Below are positions 43,609 to 53,558 of a stretch of 64,000 bases of DNA, piece by piece. Source of the stretch: Candidatus Helarchaeota archaeon (GTDB lineage Archaea; Asgardarchaeota; Lokiarchaeia; Helarchaeales; RDOG01); NCBI GenBank assembly GCA_019058315.1, contig JAHPZH010000006.1, positions 43,052 through 107,051 of the forward strand, written 5' to 3'. The notes beneath the pieces were generated by a model. The model saw only the letters and a program-made list of their open reading frames with translations, was not told where the DNA came from and searched no databases. Both the position numbers and the translations under genes were made by a program. Each line of letters begins with the position of its first letter. Position 1 is the stretch's first letter.

Positions 43609-45000
43609 ATGAAAGATTTTTTGATGAGTTTAATTGATAAGGGCTTAGAAGATGTTGAATTTATCGATATGAGGATAAATGACATTCAAAGTTTTATTAT
43701 TAGAATTACAAATGGGATATCAAGAGAAATGATGGAAGCAAACGAAGAAGGAATTGGAATCAGAGCATTTAATTCTGGTTCATGGGGGTTCTCTTGTTCT
43801 AATCTATTAGATAAGATATCAATCGAAAAAACAATGAAAAATGCAATTAAACTTGCAAAGGCAAATGAAAATAAAGTTAAAAATAAGTTCAGAATAAAAG
43901 AATTTCAATCAATTCAAAAATCAAGCAAAATTCCATTTAAAATAAATATTCAAGATGTAGACGTTAATGACAAAATTGAATATGTATTAAATCTAGATAA
44001 ACAAGGAAAAGAGTTTGATAAACGAATTGTAAATACAAATGTTATTTACATGGATGGTATAATTAATAATCTTGTCTGTAATTCGTTTGGGACTATTATC
44101 GAATCTACCAAGAGTATAGTTCGAACTATTTGTTCAAATTATTCTTTTGAAAATGGAATTAGACAGAGGGGATTTTCGAGTATTGGTGGTACTGGTGGAT
44201 ATGAAATAATAAAAAATGAGAAAGCAGAAAAATTAGGCATTGAAGCTTCTGAACAAGCCATACGTTTATTAAAAGCAAAACCTGCAAAAGCTGGTACATT
44301 TTCAGCAATTTTAGATCCTAAATTGAGTTCTGTATTCATTCATGAAGGACTAGGTCATTGTTGTGAGGCCGACACGGTTCTTTCTGGTGAATCAATTTTA
44401 GAAAATAGAATTGGAGAAGTAATTGGTTCGAATAAGGTAACAATTATTGATGATCCAACTCAAATTGGACATTATGGCTCTTATTTATTTGATTCGGAAG
44501 GAACCCCCGCTCAAAAGAAGATTTTAATAGAAAATGGAATTTTGAAAAGCTTTTTACATAGTATTGAAACTGCAAGTCGAATGAACTTGGAAAAATCAAC
44601 AGGGAATGCTCGAGCAGAGAATTATCAAAATGTTCCCATAGTTAGGATGTCAAGTATTTACATTGATAAAGGTGATCACACTCTTGAAGAAATGTTAGAA
44701 TTAGTAAATAATGGGATATATGCTAGTGGATGGTTGTATGGTTATACAGATACAGCTAAAGGCTTACATCAATTTAAAGCAGCTGAAGCATATTTAATTG
44801 AAAATGGAGAATTAACTACACCATTGAGAGATTGTGCAATTTCTGGAATGACTCTGGAAGTCTTAAAAAATATTTTAGCTGTAGATAAAAAATTAGAATT
44901 TACACCAGGAACATGCGGAAAAGCTGGTCAATATGTTCCAGTTAGTGATGGAGGGGCACATGTTCTGGTACAAAATGTAACTTTTGGTGGATTATCTTAA
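43609..45000 (+). CDS. tldD: TldD metalloprotease subunit
   Basis: About 463 residues, starting at 43609 (MKDFLMSLI) with GATGATTATA immediately before. The zinc site HEGLGHCCEAD (HExxxH) lies in the middle, and the C-terminal GTCGKAGQYVPVSDGG matches TldD. In bacteria and archaea TldD pairs with TldE to degrade unfolded peptides or mature modified peptides. The tldE gene starts 18 bp downstream. Confidence 0.94.
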   Translation: MKDFLMSLIDKGLEDVEFIDMRINDIQSFIIRITNGISREMMEANEEGIGIRAFNSGSWGFSCSNLLDKISIEKTMKNAIKLAKANENKVKNKFRIKEFQSIQKSSKIPFKINIQDVDVNDKIEYVLNLDKQGKEFDKRIVNTNVIYMDGIINNLVCNSFGTIIESTKSIVRTICSNYSFENGIRQRGFSSIGGTGGYEIIKNEKAEKLGIEASEQAIRLLKAKPAKAGTFSAILDPKLSSVFIHEGLGHCCEADTVLSGESILENRIGEVIGSNKVTIIDDPTQIGHYGSYLFDSEGTPAQKKILIENGILKSFLHSIETASRMNLEKSTGNARAENYQNVPIVRMSSIYIDKGDHTLEEMLELVNNGIYASGWLYGYTDTAKGLHQFKAAEAYLIENGELTTPLRDCAISGMTLEVLKNILAVDKKLEFTPGTCGKAGQYVPVSDGGAHVLVQNVTFGGLS

Positions 45001-45018
45001 TGCATTATTGGAGTTCTG

Positions 45019-46389
45019 ATGATGAATAAAATAGATTTAATAAATATGGGTCAAAAAGCAATAAAACAAATGCAAAAAAAAGGTATTGATCAGTCTGAAT
45101 TGTGTGTAATTAAATCTAGAGAAATATCTATTGAAATTGAGAGGGGGTCAATAAAATATTCTAAAGAAATTACTGATTTTGGATGTTCTATTCGAGCAAT
45201 AAAAAATGGGTGCTTGGGTTTTAGCTATACTACATCAATAACTCCGAAATCAATTTCTCAACTAATAAATAGAGTAGAAAAATTAACAAATGTTGGACTT
45301 CATGACCCTGACTTTAAAAGTCTTCCAACTCCAAAAAAAATACCCAAAGTTTATGGAATATATGATTCTAATATTGCAAATTTGGATGTTTCTGAAGCTG
45401 TAGAATTAATTCTTAATCTTTTAGATAATGCCAATATTGATAAAAGAATACACTCAATAAATTCTTCTTTAAATTGTTCTTATGAACAGACTTTCATTAT
45501 GAACTCTCTTGGGGTAGAAGCTATTGAAGAAAATAAAAATGGGCATACATCGATTACAGTTTATGCGGAAATAACGGCAAAACAAGGTCAAGAAATGAGT
45601 TCTGGTTTTGAATTCCAAAATGGAAGATTCATTAAAGAAATAAACGTCGAAGAAATAGGAAAAAACGCCGCAAAACTAGCTATTGACAGCTTAGGAGCGA
45701 AAAACATCAAAACCTGTGAGCTTCCTATAGTTTTTCATCCGATTGCACTTTATAATATATTCTCAACGGCTATTGGAAATTCTATTAATGCAGAATCTAT
45801 TCAATATGGAAGAAGTTATTTGTTAGATAAATTAAACAAAGAAATTGCTATTAAAGAGTTTGAAGTCACTGATGATGGCATTTATATAAAAAATGGAATA
45901 GCGGGTTTAGGAACTTCAGCTTTTGATGGGGAAGGAACTCCTCAACAAAAAACTCAAATAATAAAAGAAGGAATTTTAAAAAATTATTTACATAATTCTT
46001 ATACAGCAGGAAAAGCTGATACAGAAAGTTCAGGAAACGCATCAAGAGGAAATTTCAGAAGAATTCCAACAATTTCACCAACTAATTTGATAATAAAACC
46101 TGACAATGGTAAATTAGATAATCTAATTTCAGAAACTAAAGAGGGAATTTTAGTTATTTGGACAGGAGATAGACCAAATTTAGCAACAGGAGAATTTTCT
46201 GGTTTAATTGGTGCAGGGTTTAAAATTGAAAATGGTGAAATTACATTTCCTTTAAAACAAACAATGATTGGAATAAATATGTTAGATTTTTTTCAAAGAA
46301 TAGATAGGATTGGGAACGATCTAAGACAAGTATCCCATATAATTACACCATCAATTCGAATAAATAAAGGAAAAATAGGCGGAAAATGA
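45019..46389 (+). CDS. tldE: TldE/PmbA partner of TldD
   Basis: A 456-residue PmbA/TldE homologue. It lacks the HExxxH zinc site of TldD at the matching position (VFHPIALYNIFS), as expected of the non-catalytic partner. Conserved C-terminal glycine-rich segments (GNASRGNFRRIP, GEFSGLIGAGFKIENG) are present. Two adjacent ATG codons (45019, 45022) could both be starts. It is co-transcribed with tldD. The length fits the archaeal family. Confidence 0.92.
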   Translation: MMNKIDLINMGQKAIKQMQKKGIDQSELCVIKSREISIEIERGSIKYSKEITDFGCSIRAIKNGCLGFSYTTSITPKSISQLINRVEKLTNVGLHDPDFKSLPTPKKIPKVYGIYDSNIANLDVSEAVELILNLLDNANIDKRIHSINSSLNCSYEQTFIMNSLGVEAIEENKNGHTSITVYAEITAKQGQEMSSGFEFQNGRFIKEINVEEIGKNAAKLAIDSLGAKNIKTCELPIVFHPIALYNIFSTAIGNSINAESIQYGRSYLLDKLNKEIAIKEFEVTDDGIYIKNGIAGLGTSAFDGEGTPQQKTQIIKEGILKNYLHNSYTAGKADTESSGNASRGNFRRIPTISPTNLIIKPDNGKLDNLISETKEGILVIWTGDRPNLATGEFSGLIGAGFKIENGEITFPLKQTMIGINMLDFFQRIDRIGNDLRQVSHIITPSIRINKGKIGGK

Positions 46390-46434
46390 AATATTATTTA
46401 ATTCAAATGCTTTTATTTAATTAATAAAGATGTA

Positions 46435-46533
46435 CAGTAGGCTCAATACTCAAGATCTTTCTCATTACTATTATTTTCAAATAGCTCGATGGGGTCATGA
46501 AATCATTACCTACTGCAAGTGATAGTAGTATTG
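46435..46533. ncRNA. Possible structured RNA between tldE and the ATPase gene
   Basis: This block is richer in G+C than its surroundings and has overlapping inverted repeats: CAGTAGG 46435-46441 with CCTACTG 46509-46515, and CAATACT 46444-46450 with AGTATTG 46527-46533. These two stems cross, so they form either a pseudoknot or alternative structures. A T-rich tract follows (46541-46556). I cannot match it to a tRNA, and no C/D box pair is convincing. It may be an untranslated leader, a terminator or a small RNA. Confidence 0.25.
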
Positions 46534-46621
46534 AAAATATTTTTTTATTTTTTGTATTTTTAAAGAAGCATAGATTTGTTTGGTTTAAATTTAATTGTTT
46601 TAGTTAATTTTTGAAATTATA

Positions 46622-49600
46622 ATGAAACCATCCAAAACGAAAATAATAAGTTTTGAAAAGGATAGAAAGAATATATTAAAACTTATTGGGATTTTTATAT
46701 TTTATACTAGTTTTGTAGGCATTTTAAACTATTTATTGCTTAATTTTCAAAATGTTAGTCCCCTCTCCTTATTAATTACATCTTATCAGCTCGAATTATT
46801 TAGTAAATTTATTCCAATTTTCGGAATTTTAATTATTACTTATATATTTTGGTATCTACGTAAAAAAGCAGATTTTAATAATAGTAAAAATGTAAAAAAA
46901 ATAGATTTAATCATTATAACGCTAATTCTTTCTAATTTATTATTATTTTATTTATTATATACAACTCCAATTTTTAAAATTGGACTAAATTATGGTTTAT
47001 TAACTAATATTTTCTCAATATTTAATTCAATCAACTATTTATTTTTTAATATTCAATTTTTAATATATTTAGTTAATGGATTTTTAATTAATTCCATTTC
47101 AATTTACTTAGTATTATCCACATTCATAAAAAAAACAAGAAAAAAAATTGTTTTGAGTTTTTTATTTTCATTAATAGTTTATGGAATTTTAATTATCTAT
47201 TTACATATTTTTGAATTTTATTCAGAGCACATTCTAATATTGTCATTTTTTATTATTATTTGGCAAATTCCTTTAATGAAAATGTCTTATTTGTTTTTAA
47301 AATATAAAAATATTGATTTAAAAAATCATGGTATTCGTTCATTTGCACTAATCTTTAATAATAAAAATTATAGACGTGGTTTATCTATTTTAGAAGTCGC
47401 GCAAATTTCTAAAAATATGATTACAAGAGAAAATAGACAGATACCAAGAACTTTAGATAAACTCATTGTTCCAGGACAAAAACAATATTTATTCTATCAT
47501 CTTTTGCCACTTGCAGATGATATTCAGCAATTAAGTTATGAGATAGTTATCTCAAAGTATTCCATTAAATTAAGATTTTATATTTCAATTTTTGGCAATT
47601 TGATCGAGGAAGAACTAATTAATAAGCTAAGAGATAATTCAGATCTTGTGGAAACTGCGTTTAAATCAAGTTTTAAAGATATTGAATTTAAGAATTTAGT
47701 AGGACAAGAATTATTAGATGCTTGGAGTGAGATTGTTGAATATGGGAATTATTCATTTAAACGTGTAAGAGATGAAATTATTGAAATTAACAGGACAACT
47801 AATAACTTATATTTATCAATACTTAATTTAGATTCAATAGCACCTATCAATGCAAATTCAGCTTTAACTCAAATTGATCAACTTATAAATAATATTTTGA
47901 CTCATAATATTTCTGTCCATTACATAAGCGTCATTGAACCAAGTTCAAAATTTGATTTTTTTAAACAGCTTGAAAAATTTCAGGATTCAAATTTAGCTAA
48001 TAAAACTTTAGATAAATTCACACTAGAAGATAAGTTACACCATGAATTATTAAATATAAGACACTCTGAATATATCCAAATGTGGAATTCATCGACATAT
48101 ATAGTAATAAAAGCGCTAGATCTTGAAATATTAAAAAGACATATACAAAAAATAAAAGCAATTTTTAAACAAGTATTTTCAAACTCAATGGTTACAGGCA
48201 ATGTAAAAATTTTAGAAAAAAAAGAGCTAGAAAAAGCCCTACCTAAAATTATAATGCGTGATAGAATAAATAATATAAAAATGAGTTCAGAACAAGTAAT
48301 TTCTACATTTCATCTTCCAGAAAGCGTTGTTCCATCAATATCAATTAAGAAAGATATTCCATTATTCGAAATTCCACCAAAATTAGAGAAACTTGATAAA
48401 AGAAAAATAAAGATTGGAACGATTTATCATGGAGATAAATTACTATATAATTCTTATATAGATTTAGAAGAATTAAGATTGAATATGTTTATAGTTGGAC
48501 AAATTGGGATGGGAAAAACAGAATTTGCTAAAAATATCTTGAAAGAATTATATAAAACTGTGCCAAATATAAACTGGTTAGTATTAGAATGGAAAGGGGA
48601 TTATAAAGATTTGATTACGCGAATAAATGAGCCTATTCAAGTAATAAATGTAGGTTCTGAAAAGAATCCTTTGAAATTAAATATTTTCGATCCAAATAGA
48701 GCAAATCCTGAAAATCATGCTATGAAAATATTTTCAATTATTAAAGAGATTTTTAAAAGTAGCTATAAATCCCGTTCATATTTAGCTAATTATGAATTAA
48801 GCCCTCAAATGGAAAAAATTGCTCGTGATGTATTAATTGAATGTATGAGAAATCCAAATAAAAGGAACTTTAAGGCTTTTTTTAATGAATTAAAAGAATA
48901 TGAAAAAAAATATTTTGGTAGTCAGAAAAGTTCTATAACAATGAGTGTAGCTGCAATAGAAAATCGTTTTCAACGGTTAACCACTGGTGTTTTAGGGAGA
49001 GTATTAAATACGGAGAATTCAAACGTTAATTTCCAAGATTTAATGAATAGGAAAATTATTTTTGATTTAAGTTCGGTTATATTTAATGAAGGAACTAAGG
49101 AAGATGTCAGACTTTTAATTAATTTAATTTTAAAATATGTAATTGATCAAGCTTTAAGAAGGGGACCGACACCTGAATTAAAACACATCGTTATATTAGA
49201 AGATTCACAGTTATTAGTTCCTGAGGTATTAAGGGAAGTGCCAGAGACGACATTAGGGGAAGATATTCCACTTTTATTAAGAAGTGTGGGTGAAGCAATG
49301 ATTTCTGTTGCTACACGACCCCAAATATCACCTGATATAATATCAAATTCCGCAATTAAAGTCACATTTAAATTAAATCAAGCTGATGATACTATTAAAG
49401 TTGCAAAATATCAAAATTTGAATGAAGAACAAGAACAATATCTAAGACTGACAAAAAAACAAGAAGCTATTGTAACTACACTTAATTTTCCTTATCCTTT
49501 CAGAATTAAAACAGTCACTTCTTATCCTAAAACTGTTACGGATGTCGATATCATAAAACATAATAAAAAATTCTATCCTGAAATGTATGAAAATAAAAGG

Positions 49601-50566
49601 AAAGACATTACAGATGATCAGATTAAACATCAGTTTAAAAGTCCTGAAGCAGTAGTTAAAAATTACGAAAAAACAAAAATTAGTAAAAATGATACCATAT
49701 ATGATGAAAAAGAAGTAAATAAATTATTAACCAGTTGGGAACTTAAGTGTTTTCAAAATTTAACTATTGATTATAAAAAAATGTTTTTAAAATTAAGAAA
49801 AACACTTTCAGAACCAAAATCTCTAAATGAAATTTCAAACCATTTAGGTCTTAAATCAGAAGAGCTAAATAAATATTTGAAAAAATTTGAATCTTTAAGA
49901 TTAATAAGCTTTAATTTTTTTCCGAATTTTGATTCAGAAAAAACTGAAAAAAAATTTCATCTAACAAATAATGAAAATTATTTTAAGAAAATAATAGAGA
50001 AAAAATTAAAAGACGAATTCTATAAAGCTAGAGTAATTGGGGATTCGGATATTGAGTCTTTTGATTTCTTCATTTTTAAAAATGAGTTTTTTATAAAAAT
50101 CTTTACAAATAAAATAAACGAAACAAACAAATATTTTTTTAAGGAATTATTTCTACAATGGGAGAGTGAAATTTTAAAAAGTAAAAGAGCTGGCTTAATC
50201 ATAATTGTTCCATATCGATCTACAATAAATGCAATAAAATCAGTTATAAAAGATTACTTGAAAATTCCTGTAAAAATATTTAATTTTAGTAGCGATGATT
50301 GGGAAAAATTAAGAAAAATAATTAATACAAATAAGAATATAGAAGAAATTCAAATAAAGGAAGGTATTTCAAAAGATATCGATGAAATATTAGAAGATCT
50401 TGATGGAACAGATACAAAGGAAATGGTTAATAAATTTTCAATTTTAGAAAGTAAACAAGAAAAGAATAATAATATTCAAAATGATTCTAATTCAGACAAA
50501 AAGGAACTCTTTTCTTTTATTGATAATATTCAAAAAAAAATTAAAACAAATTTAGAAAAAAATTGA
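46622..50566 (+). CDS. Large membrane-anchored HerA/VirB4-like ATPase
   Basis: A 1314-residue protein. The first about 230 residues contain roughly six hydrophobic spans (GIFIFYTSFVGILNYLLL; IFGILIITYIFWYL; and others). A soluble middle region (about 250-600) precedes a HerA/FtsK-superfamily ATPase: Walker A GQIGMGKTEFA near 624-634, VLEWKGDYKDLI, and Walker B IVILEDSQLLVPE near 856-861 with the Arg-finger-like VATRPQISPD. The C-terminal 350 residues include a winged-helix-like part (LNEISNHLGLKSEELNKYL) and a region perhaps nuclease-like or regulatory. Such ATPases translocate DNA or protein. No conjugation genes are adjacent. The start at 46622 is not strongly supported by a ribosome site. 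Confidence 0.8.
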   Translation: MKPSKTKIISFEKDRKNILKLIGIFIFYTSFVGILNYLLLNFQNVSPLSLLITSYQLELFSKFIPIFGILIITYIFWYLRKKADFNNSKNVKKIDLIIITLILSNLLLFYLLYTTPIFKIGLNYGLLTNIFSIFNSINYLFFNIQFLIYLVNGFLINSISIYLVLSTFIKKTRKKIVLSFLFSLIVYGILIIYLHIFEFYSEHILILSFFIIIWQIPLMKMSYLFLKYKNIDLKNHGIRSFALIFNNKNYRRGLSILEVAQISKNMITRENRQIPRTLDKLIVPGQKQYLFYHLLPLADDIQQLSYEIVISKYSIKLRFYISIFGNLIEEELINKLRDNSDLVETAFKSSFKDIEFKNLVGQELLDAWSEIVEYGNYSFKRVRDEIIEINRTTNNLYLSILNLDSIAPINANSALTQIDQLINNILTHNISVHYISVIEPSSKFDFFKQLEKFQDSNLANKTLDKFTLEDKLHHELLNIRHSEYIQMWNSSTYIVIKALDLEILKRHIQKIKAIFKQVFSNSMVTGNVKILEKKELEKALPKIIMRDRINNIKMSSEQVISTFHLPESVVPSISIKKDIPLFEIPPKLEKLDKRKIKIGTIYHGDKLLYNSYIDLEELRLNMFIVGQIGMGKTEFAKNILKELYKTVPNINWLVLEWKGDYKDLITRINEPIQVINVGSEKNPLKLNIFDPNRANPENHAMKIFSIIKEIFKSSYKSRSYLANYELSPQMEKIARDVLIECMRNPNKRNFKAFFNELKEYEKKYFGSQKSSITMSVAAIENRFQRLTTGVLGRVLNTENSNVNFQDLMNRKIIFDLSSVIFNEGTKEDVRLLINLILKYVIDQALRRGPTPELKHIVILEDSQLLVPEVLREVPETTLGEDIPLLLRSVGEAMISVATRPQISPDIISNSAIKVTFKLNQADDTIKVAKYQNLNEEQEQYLRLTKKQEAIVTTLNFPYPFRIKTVTSYPKTVTDVDIIKHNKKFYPEMYENKRKDITDDQIKHQFKSPEAVVKNYEKTKISKNDTIYDEKEVNKLLTSWELKCFQNLTIDYKKMFLKLRKTLSEPKSLNEISNHLGLKSEELNKYLKKFESLRLISFNFFPNFDSEKTEKKFHLTNNENYFKKIIEKKLKDEFYKARVIGDSDIESFDFFIFKNEFFIKIFTNKINETNKYFFKELFLQWESEILKSKRAGLIIIVPYRSTINAIKSVIKDYLKIPVKIFNFSSDDWEKLRKIINTNKNIEEIQIKEGISKDIDEILEDLDGTDTKEMVNKFSILESKQEKNNNIQNDSNSDKKELFSFIDNIQKKIKTNLEKN

Positions 50567-50595
50567 CTTCTTTAAAATCCATATAAAAAGAATTA

Positions 50596-51489
50596 TTATT
50601 GAATTGAATCCCAATACAGGTAATTTAATATGGATAAGGTACTAATTAAGGCTTCTTCAGTAGTTACTGTTTCTGTTCCTTGATGAGGAATCATATTTAA
50701 ATCAAAAAAGTTATTATTTTGAATTTTAATTTCCTTTTTTTTAAAAATAGGTATTAAACCTTCAAAAGGGGCTCCGAATACAACAAGCAGTTTTGAAACT
50801 TGAAGAACTTTATTAATTAGCCTAGTTTTATTTTTCTCGATATTTTTACCATATTTTGATGTTATAATAACACATAAATCTTTATAATTATCTAAAATTT
50901 TTTTAAGATCTTGTATATAAATTTTATAACCCCAATAATATCTCAAATTATTAGGGTCAATCATCGATATTTTCATTTTAGAATTTTGTTTTTTTAAAAA
51001 GATTGTAATACGACTATTAATTTTTAAATTTGGTATGTCTAGATAAAATTTTTGGTCTAGCCCTATGTCAACTCTCGAAAATTTATCATTAGATTCAATA
51101 ATAAGACCCTCTCTTATTTCTCCTGATTCTAAATTTTCAAATTTATTCTTTAATATATGATGAGCAATTTTTAAAGGTGGTAATAAGCCACTAAATTTTA
51201 AATATGGAGAAATTGGGAATAGTCGTTTTCGTAGATATGGAGGACATTCAAGATAATTAAAAATTGTAGTTATAAATTTTAAATTATTTTCTTTAATACT
51301 ATTTTTTGTTTTAAAATAATGTGGATAAATAAATATCTCTTCAACTTTAAAAATTGCACAAGCTCGTGCAATTATTCCGATTTTTTCAGTCTGAGAGCGC
51401 AAATCTTGACAATTTTCTAAAATTGACGAAGGAATAGCAATGGATAATTTAATTTTTAATTTTTTTGGAAATGAACTAATATTACTCAT
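50596..51489 (-). CDS. SPOUT-family RNA methyltransferase (C9orf114/SPOUT1-like)
   Basis: About 297 residues matching the family of human SPOUT1 (C9orf114): KLSIAIPSSILENCQDLRSQTEKIGIIAR-type opening (read with breaks: IAIPSSILE, QTEKIGIIARACAIF), CPPYLRKRLFPISPYLKFSGLLPP, an OB-like insert, and a C-terminal knot region (VVFGAPFEGL ... FDLNMIPHQGTETVTTEEAL) that forms the SAM-binding trefoil. Human and archaeal members methylate rRNA or other RNA uridines; the site here is unknown. It runs next to tyrA on the same strand. Confidence 0.88.
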   Translation of the reverse strand: MSNISSFPKKLKIKLSIAIPSSILENCQDLRSQTEKIGIIARACAIFKVEEIFIYPHYFKTKNSIKENNLKFITTIFNYLECPPYLRKRLFPISPYLKFSGLLPPLKIAHHILKNKFENLESGEIREGLIIESNDKFSRVDIGLDQKFYLDIPNLKINSRITIFLKKQNSKMKISMIDPNNLRYYWGYKIYIQDLKKILDNYKDLCVIITSKYGKNIEKNKTRLINKVLQVSKLLVVFGAPFEGLIPIFKKKEIKIQNNNFFDLNMIPHQGTETVTTEEALISTLSILNYLYWDSIQ

Positions 51490-51534
51490 CACAATATTTC
51501 CATATTTTTGGATATAGAATTTTTTAACTAAAAT

Positions 51535-52344
51535 TTAAATTTCTAGATCTTCAAAACTTTTTCTTACTAAAATTTCGAATTCTTTATGATCTAAATTAGA
51601 AATTTCATTAACTAATCCAGCAAAAAATTTTCTTTCTTTTTTTGAAAATGGATTATTTTTTTGTATTTCAAAGATTACATCTAAATTATTTAGCAAATTT
51701 TTTAGATTTGGTATCATCATTTTAAAAGATCTTGTATAAAAATTAGGTTCTATCTTTGATTTTGCCATAGCTATAACCATAGATAAAATAGTAAAATGAA
51801 ATAACGATTGAATTTTACTCATTTTAATATCGTGTTCTGTATTAGATATAATTAATACATTACTTCCTAATTTTTCAAAAAGATATTTGATTTTCTGAAT
51901 CCATTGTTTTCCCTTTACAGGAATTAAAATTATATTTTCTCCTGAAAAATTACCTTGTGGACCAAATAAGAAATGGGCACTTAGGTATTCGATTGAATCT
52001 GGAATTTCTAAATTATTAATTATACTACTTTTTACTGAGGAAAGATCAATTAACAACGCTCCATTTTTCATTATTTTAATTACGTTTGTGCAAGTTTCAA
52101 GTACATTATCTAATGGTACAGAAACAACAACTATATCTGAATTTTGACAGTCTTCCAATACACCAAATTCAATATTTTCTCCAATTTGTTTAGCAACTGA
52201 CTTAGCTTTTTTTAAATCTCTACTACAAATCATTACATTAGTAATATCCTTTAAACTCTTAACAAAGATTCTACCCATTCCCCCAGTTCCTCCGATAATA
52301 GAGATATTTAATTGTTTAAAAAAGGTGTCAAAAGTATTTTTCAT
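51535..52344 (-). CDS. tyrA: Prephenate dehydrogenase
   Basis: A 269-residue NAD(P)-linked prephenate dehydrogenase for tyrosine synthesis. The Rossmann motif IIGGTGGMGRIF lies at the start, then VVSVPLDNV, LLIDLSSVKSS and the substrate region SAHFLFGPQ with the conserved catalytic His. The C-terminal helical dimer domain is present (SLFHFTILSMVIAMAKSK). No chorismate mutase domain is fused. AAGGAAAT precedes the start. It is divergent from aroC. Confidence 0.92.
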   Translation of the reverse strand: MKNTFDTFFKQLNISIIGGTGGMGRIFVKSLKDITNVMICSRDLKKAKSVAKQIGENIEFGVLEDCQNSDIVVVSVPLDNVLETCTNVIKIMKNGALLIDLSSVKSSIINNLEIPDSIEYLSAHFLFGPQGNFSGENIILIPVKGKQWIQKIKYLFEKLGSNVLIISNTEHDIKMSKIQSLFHFTILSMVIAMAKSKIEPNFYTRSFKMMIPNLKNLLNNLDVIFEIQKNNPFSKKERKFFAGLVNEISNLDHKEFEILVRKSFEDLEI

Positions 52345-52463
52345 TTTCGTTATTTCCTTAATTTTTAATTTAAATGCAATAATAATTATTTTTATTTGAT
52401 AAACGATTTTTATTAAATCTATATTTTAAAATAAAATCTTTTAACTATTAATGCTGATAAAAA

Positions 52464-53549
52464 ATGGCAGGAAATACATTTGGAAAGATCTTTAGAATTA
52501 CAACTTGGGGAGAATCACATGGAACTGCAGTGGGAGTTATCATCGATGGATGTCCTGCAAATTTAGAATTGGATATTGAATTCGTTCAAAAAGAATTAAA
52601 TAAAAGAAGACCTGGTCAAAATGATTTAAGTTCACCTAGAAAAGAACTGGATCAAGTTGAGGTTTTATCAGGTATATTTGAAGGAAAAACTACGGGATCT
52701 CCTATTTGCTTATTAGTTTATAATAAGGATGTTGATTCATCTAAATATGAAAAAATAAAAAATTTATTAAGACCTGGCCATGCTGATTTTACATATTTTA
52801 TTAAATATCAAAATAGAGATTGGCGTGGTGGAGGTCGGGCATCAGGGAGAGAAACAATTGGTAGAGTGATTGCAGGTGCAATAGCTAAGCAAATTTTGGA
52901 AAAAATTGGGATAAAAATATTTGCCTATACCAAAGAATTGGGTGGCATTCAAATTGAAAAGATTGATTTAAATCTCATTGATAAAAATCCTGTTAAATGT
53001 CCGGATGAGTTGGTAGCCAAAAAAATGGAAAATCTAATTAGAGATATAAAAAAGCAGGGAGATTCTATTGGTGGAATTATTGAAATTATTGCAAGTGGAG
53101 TTCCAGCAGGTTTAGGAGAACCTATTTTTGATAAACTTTCAGCTGATATAGCAAAAGCCCTAATGTCAATCGGCTCGGTTAAAGGGGTAGAAATAGGTTC
53201 TGGATTTCAAGCTGCTAAAATGAAAGGTTCAGAACATAATGATGAATTTATTCTTGAAAAAGGAAACATTCGGTTGAAAACAAATTTTTCAGGTGGAATA
53301 TTAGGTGGAATTTCAACAGGCGAGGAAATTGTTGTTAGAATTGCAGTTAAACCGATTTCATCAATTTCAAAAAAACAAAACACAATTAATATCAAGAGTA
53401 TGAAGCCTGAAGAAATAAGTGTGGAAGGTAGACATGATGTAACAAGTGTAATTAGATTGATTCCTGTTGCAGAGGCAATGATTGCTCTCGTCTTAATAGA
53501 TCATTTCTTAAGAAATAAATTAGCAAAAATAGATAATATTCTAATATAA
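52464..53549 (+). CDS. aroC: Chorismate synthase
   Basis: A 361-residue chorismate synthase, converting EPSP to chorismate with reduced FMN. Signatures: NTFGKIFRITTWGESHG, RRPGQNDLSSPRKE, the GGGRASGRETIGRV loop, GSVKGVEIGSGF and GRHDVTSVIRLIPVAEAM near the end. Full length, no insertion. It converges on aroA, with stop codons 7 bp apart. Confidence 0.97.
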   Translation: MAGNTFGKIFRITTWGESHGTAVGVIIDGCPANLELDIEFVQKELNKRRPGQNDLSSPRKELDQVEVLSGIFEGKTTGSPICLLVYNKDVDSSKYEKIKNLLRPGHADFTYFIKYQNRDWRGGGRASGRETIGRVIAGAIAKQILEKIGIKIFAYTKELGGIQIEKIDLNLIDKNPVKCPDELVAKKMENLIRDIKKQGDSIGGIIEIIASGVPAGLGEPIFDKLSADIAKALMSIGSVKGVEIGSGFQAAKMKGSEHNDEFILEKGNIRLKTNFSGGILGGISTGEEIVVRIAVKPISSISKKQNTINIKSMKPEEISVEGRHDVTSVIRLIPVAEAMIALVLIDHFLRNKLAKIDNILI

Positions 53550-53558
53550 TGATATTTA

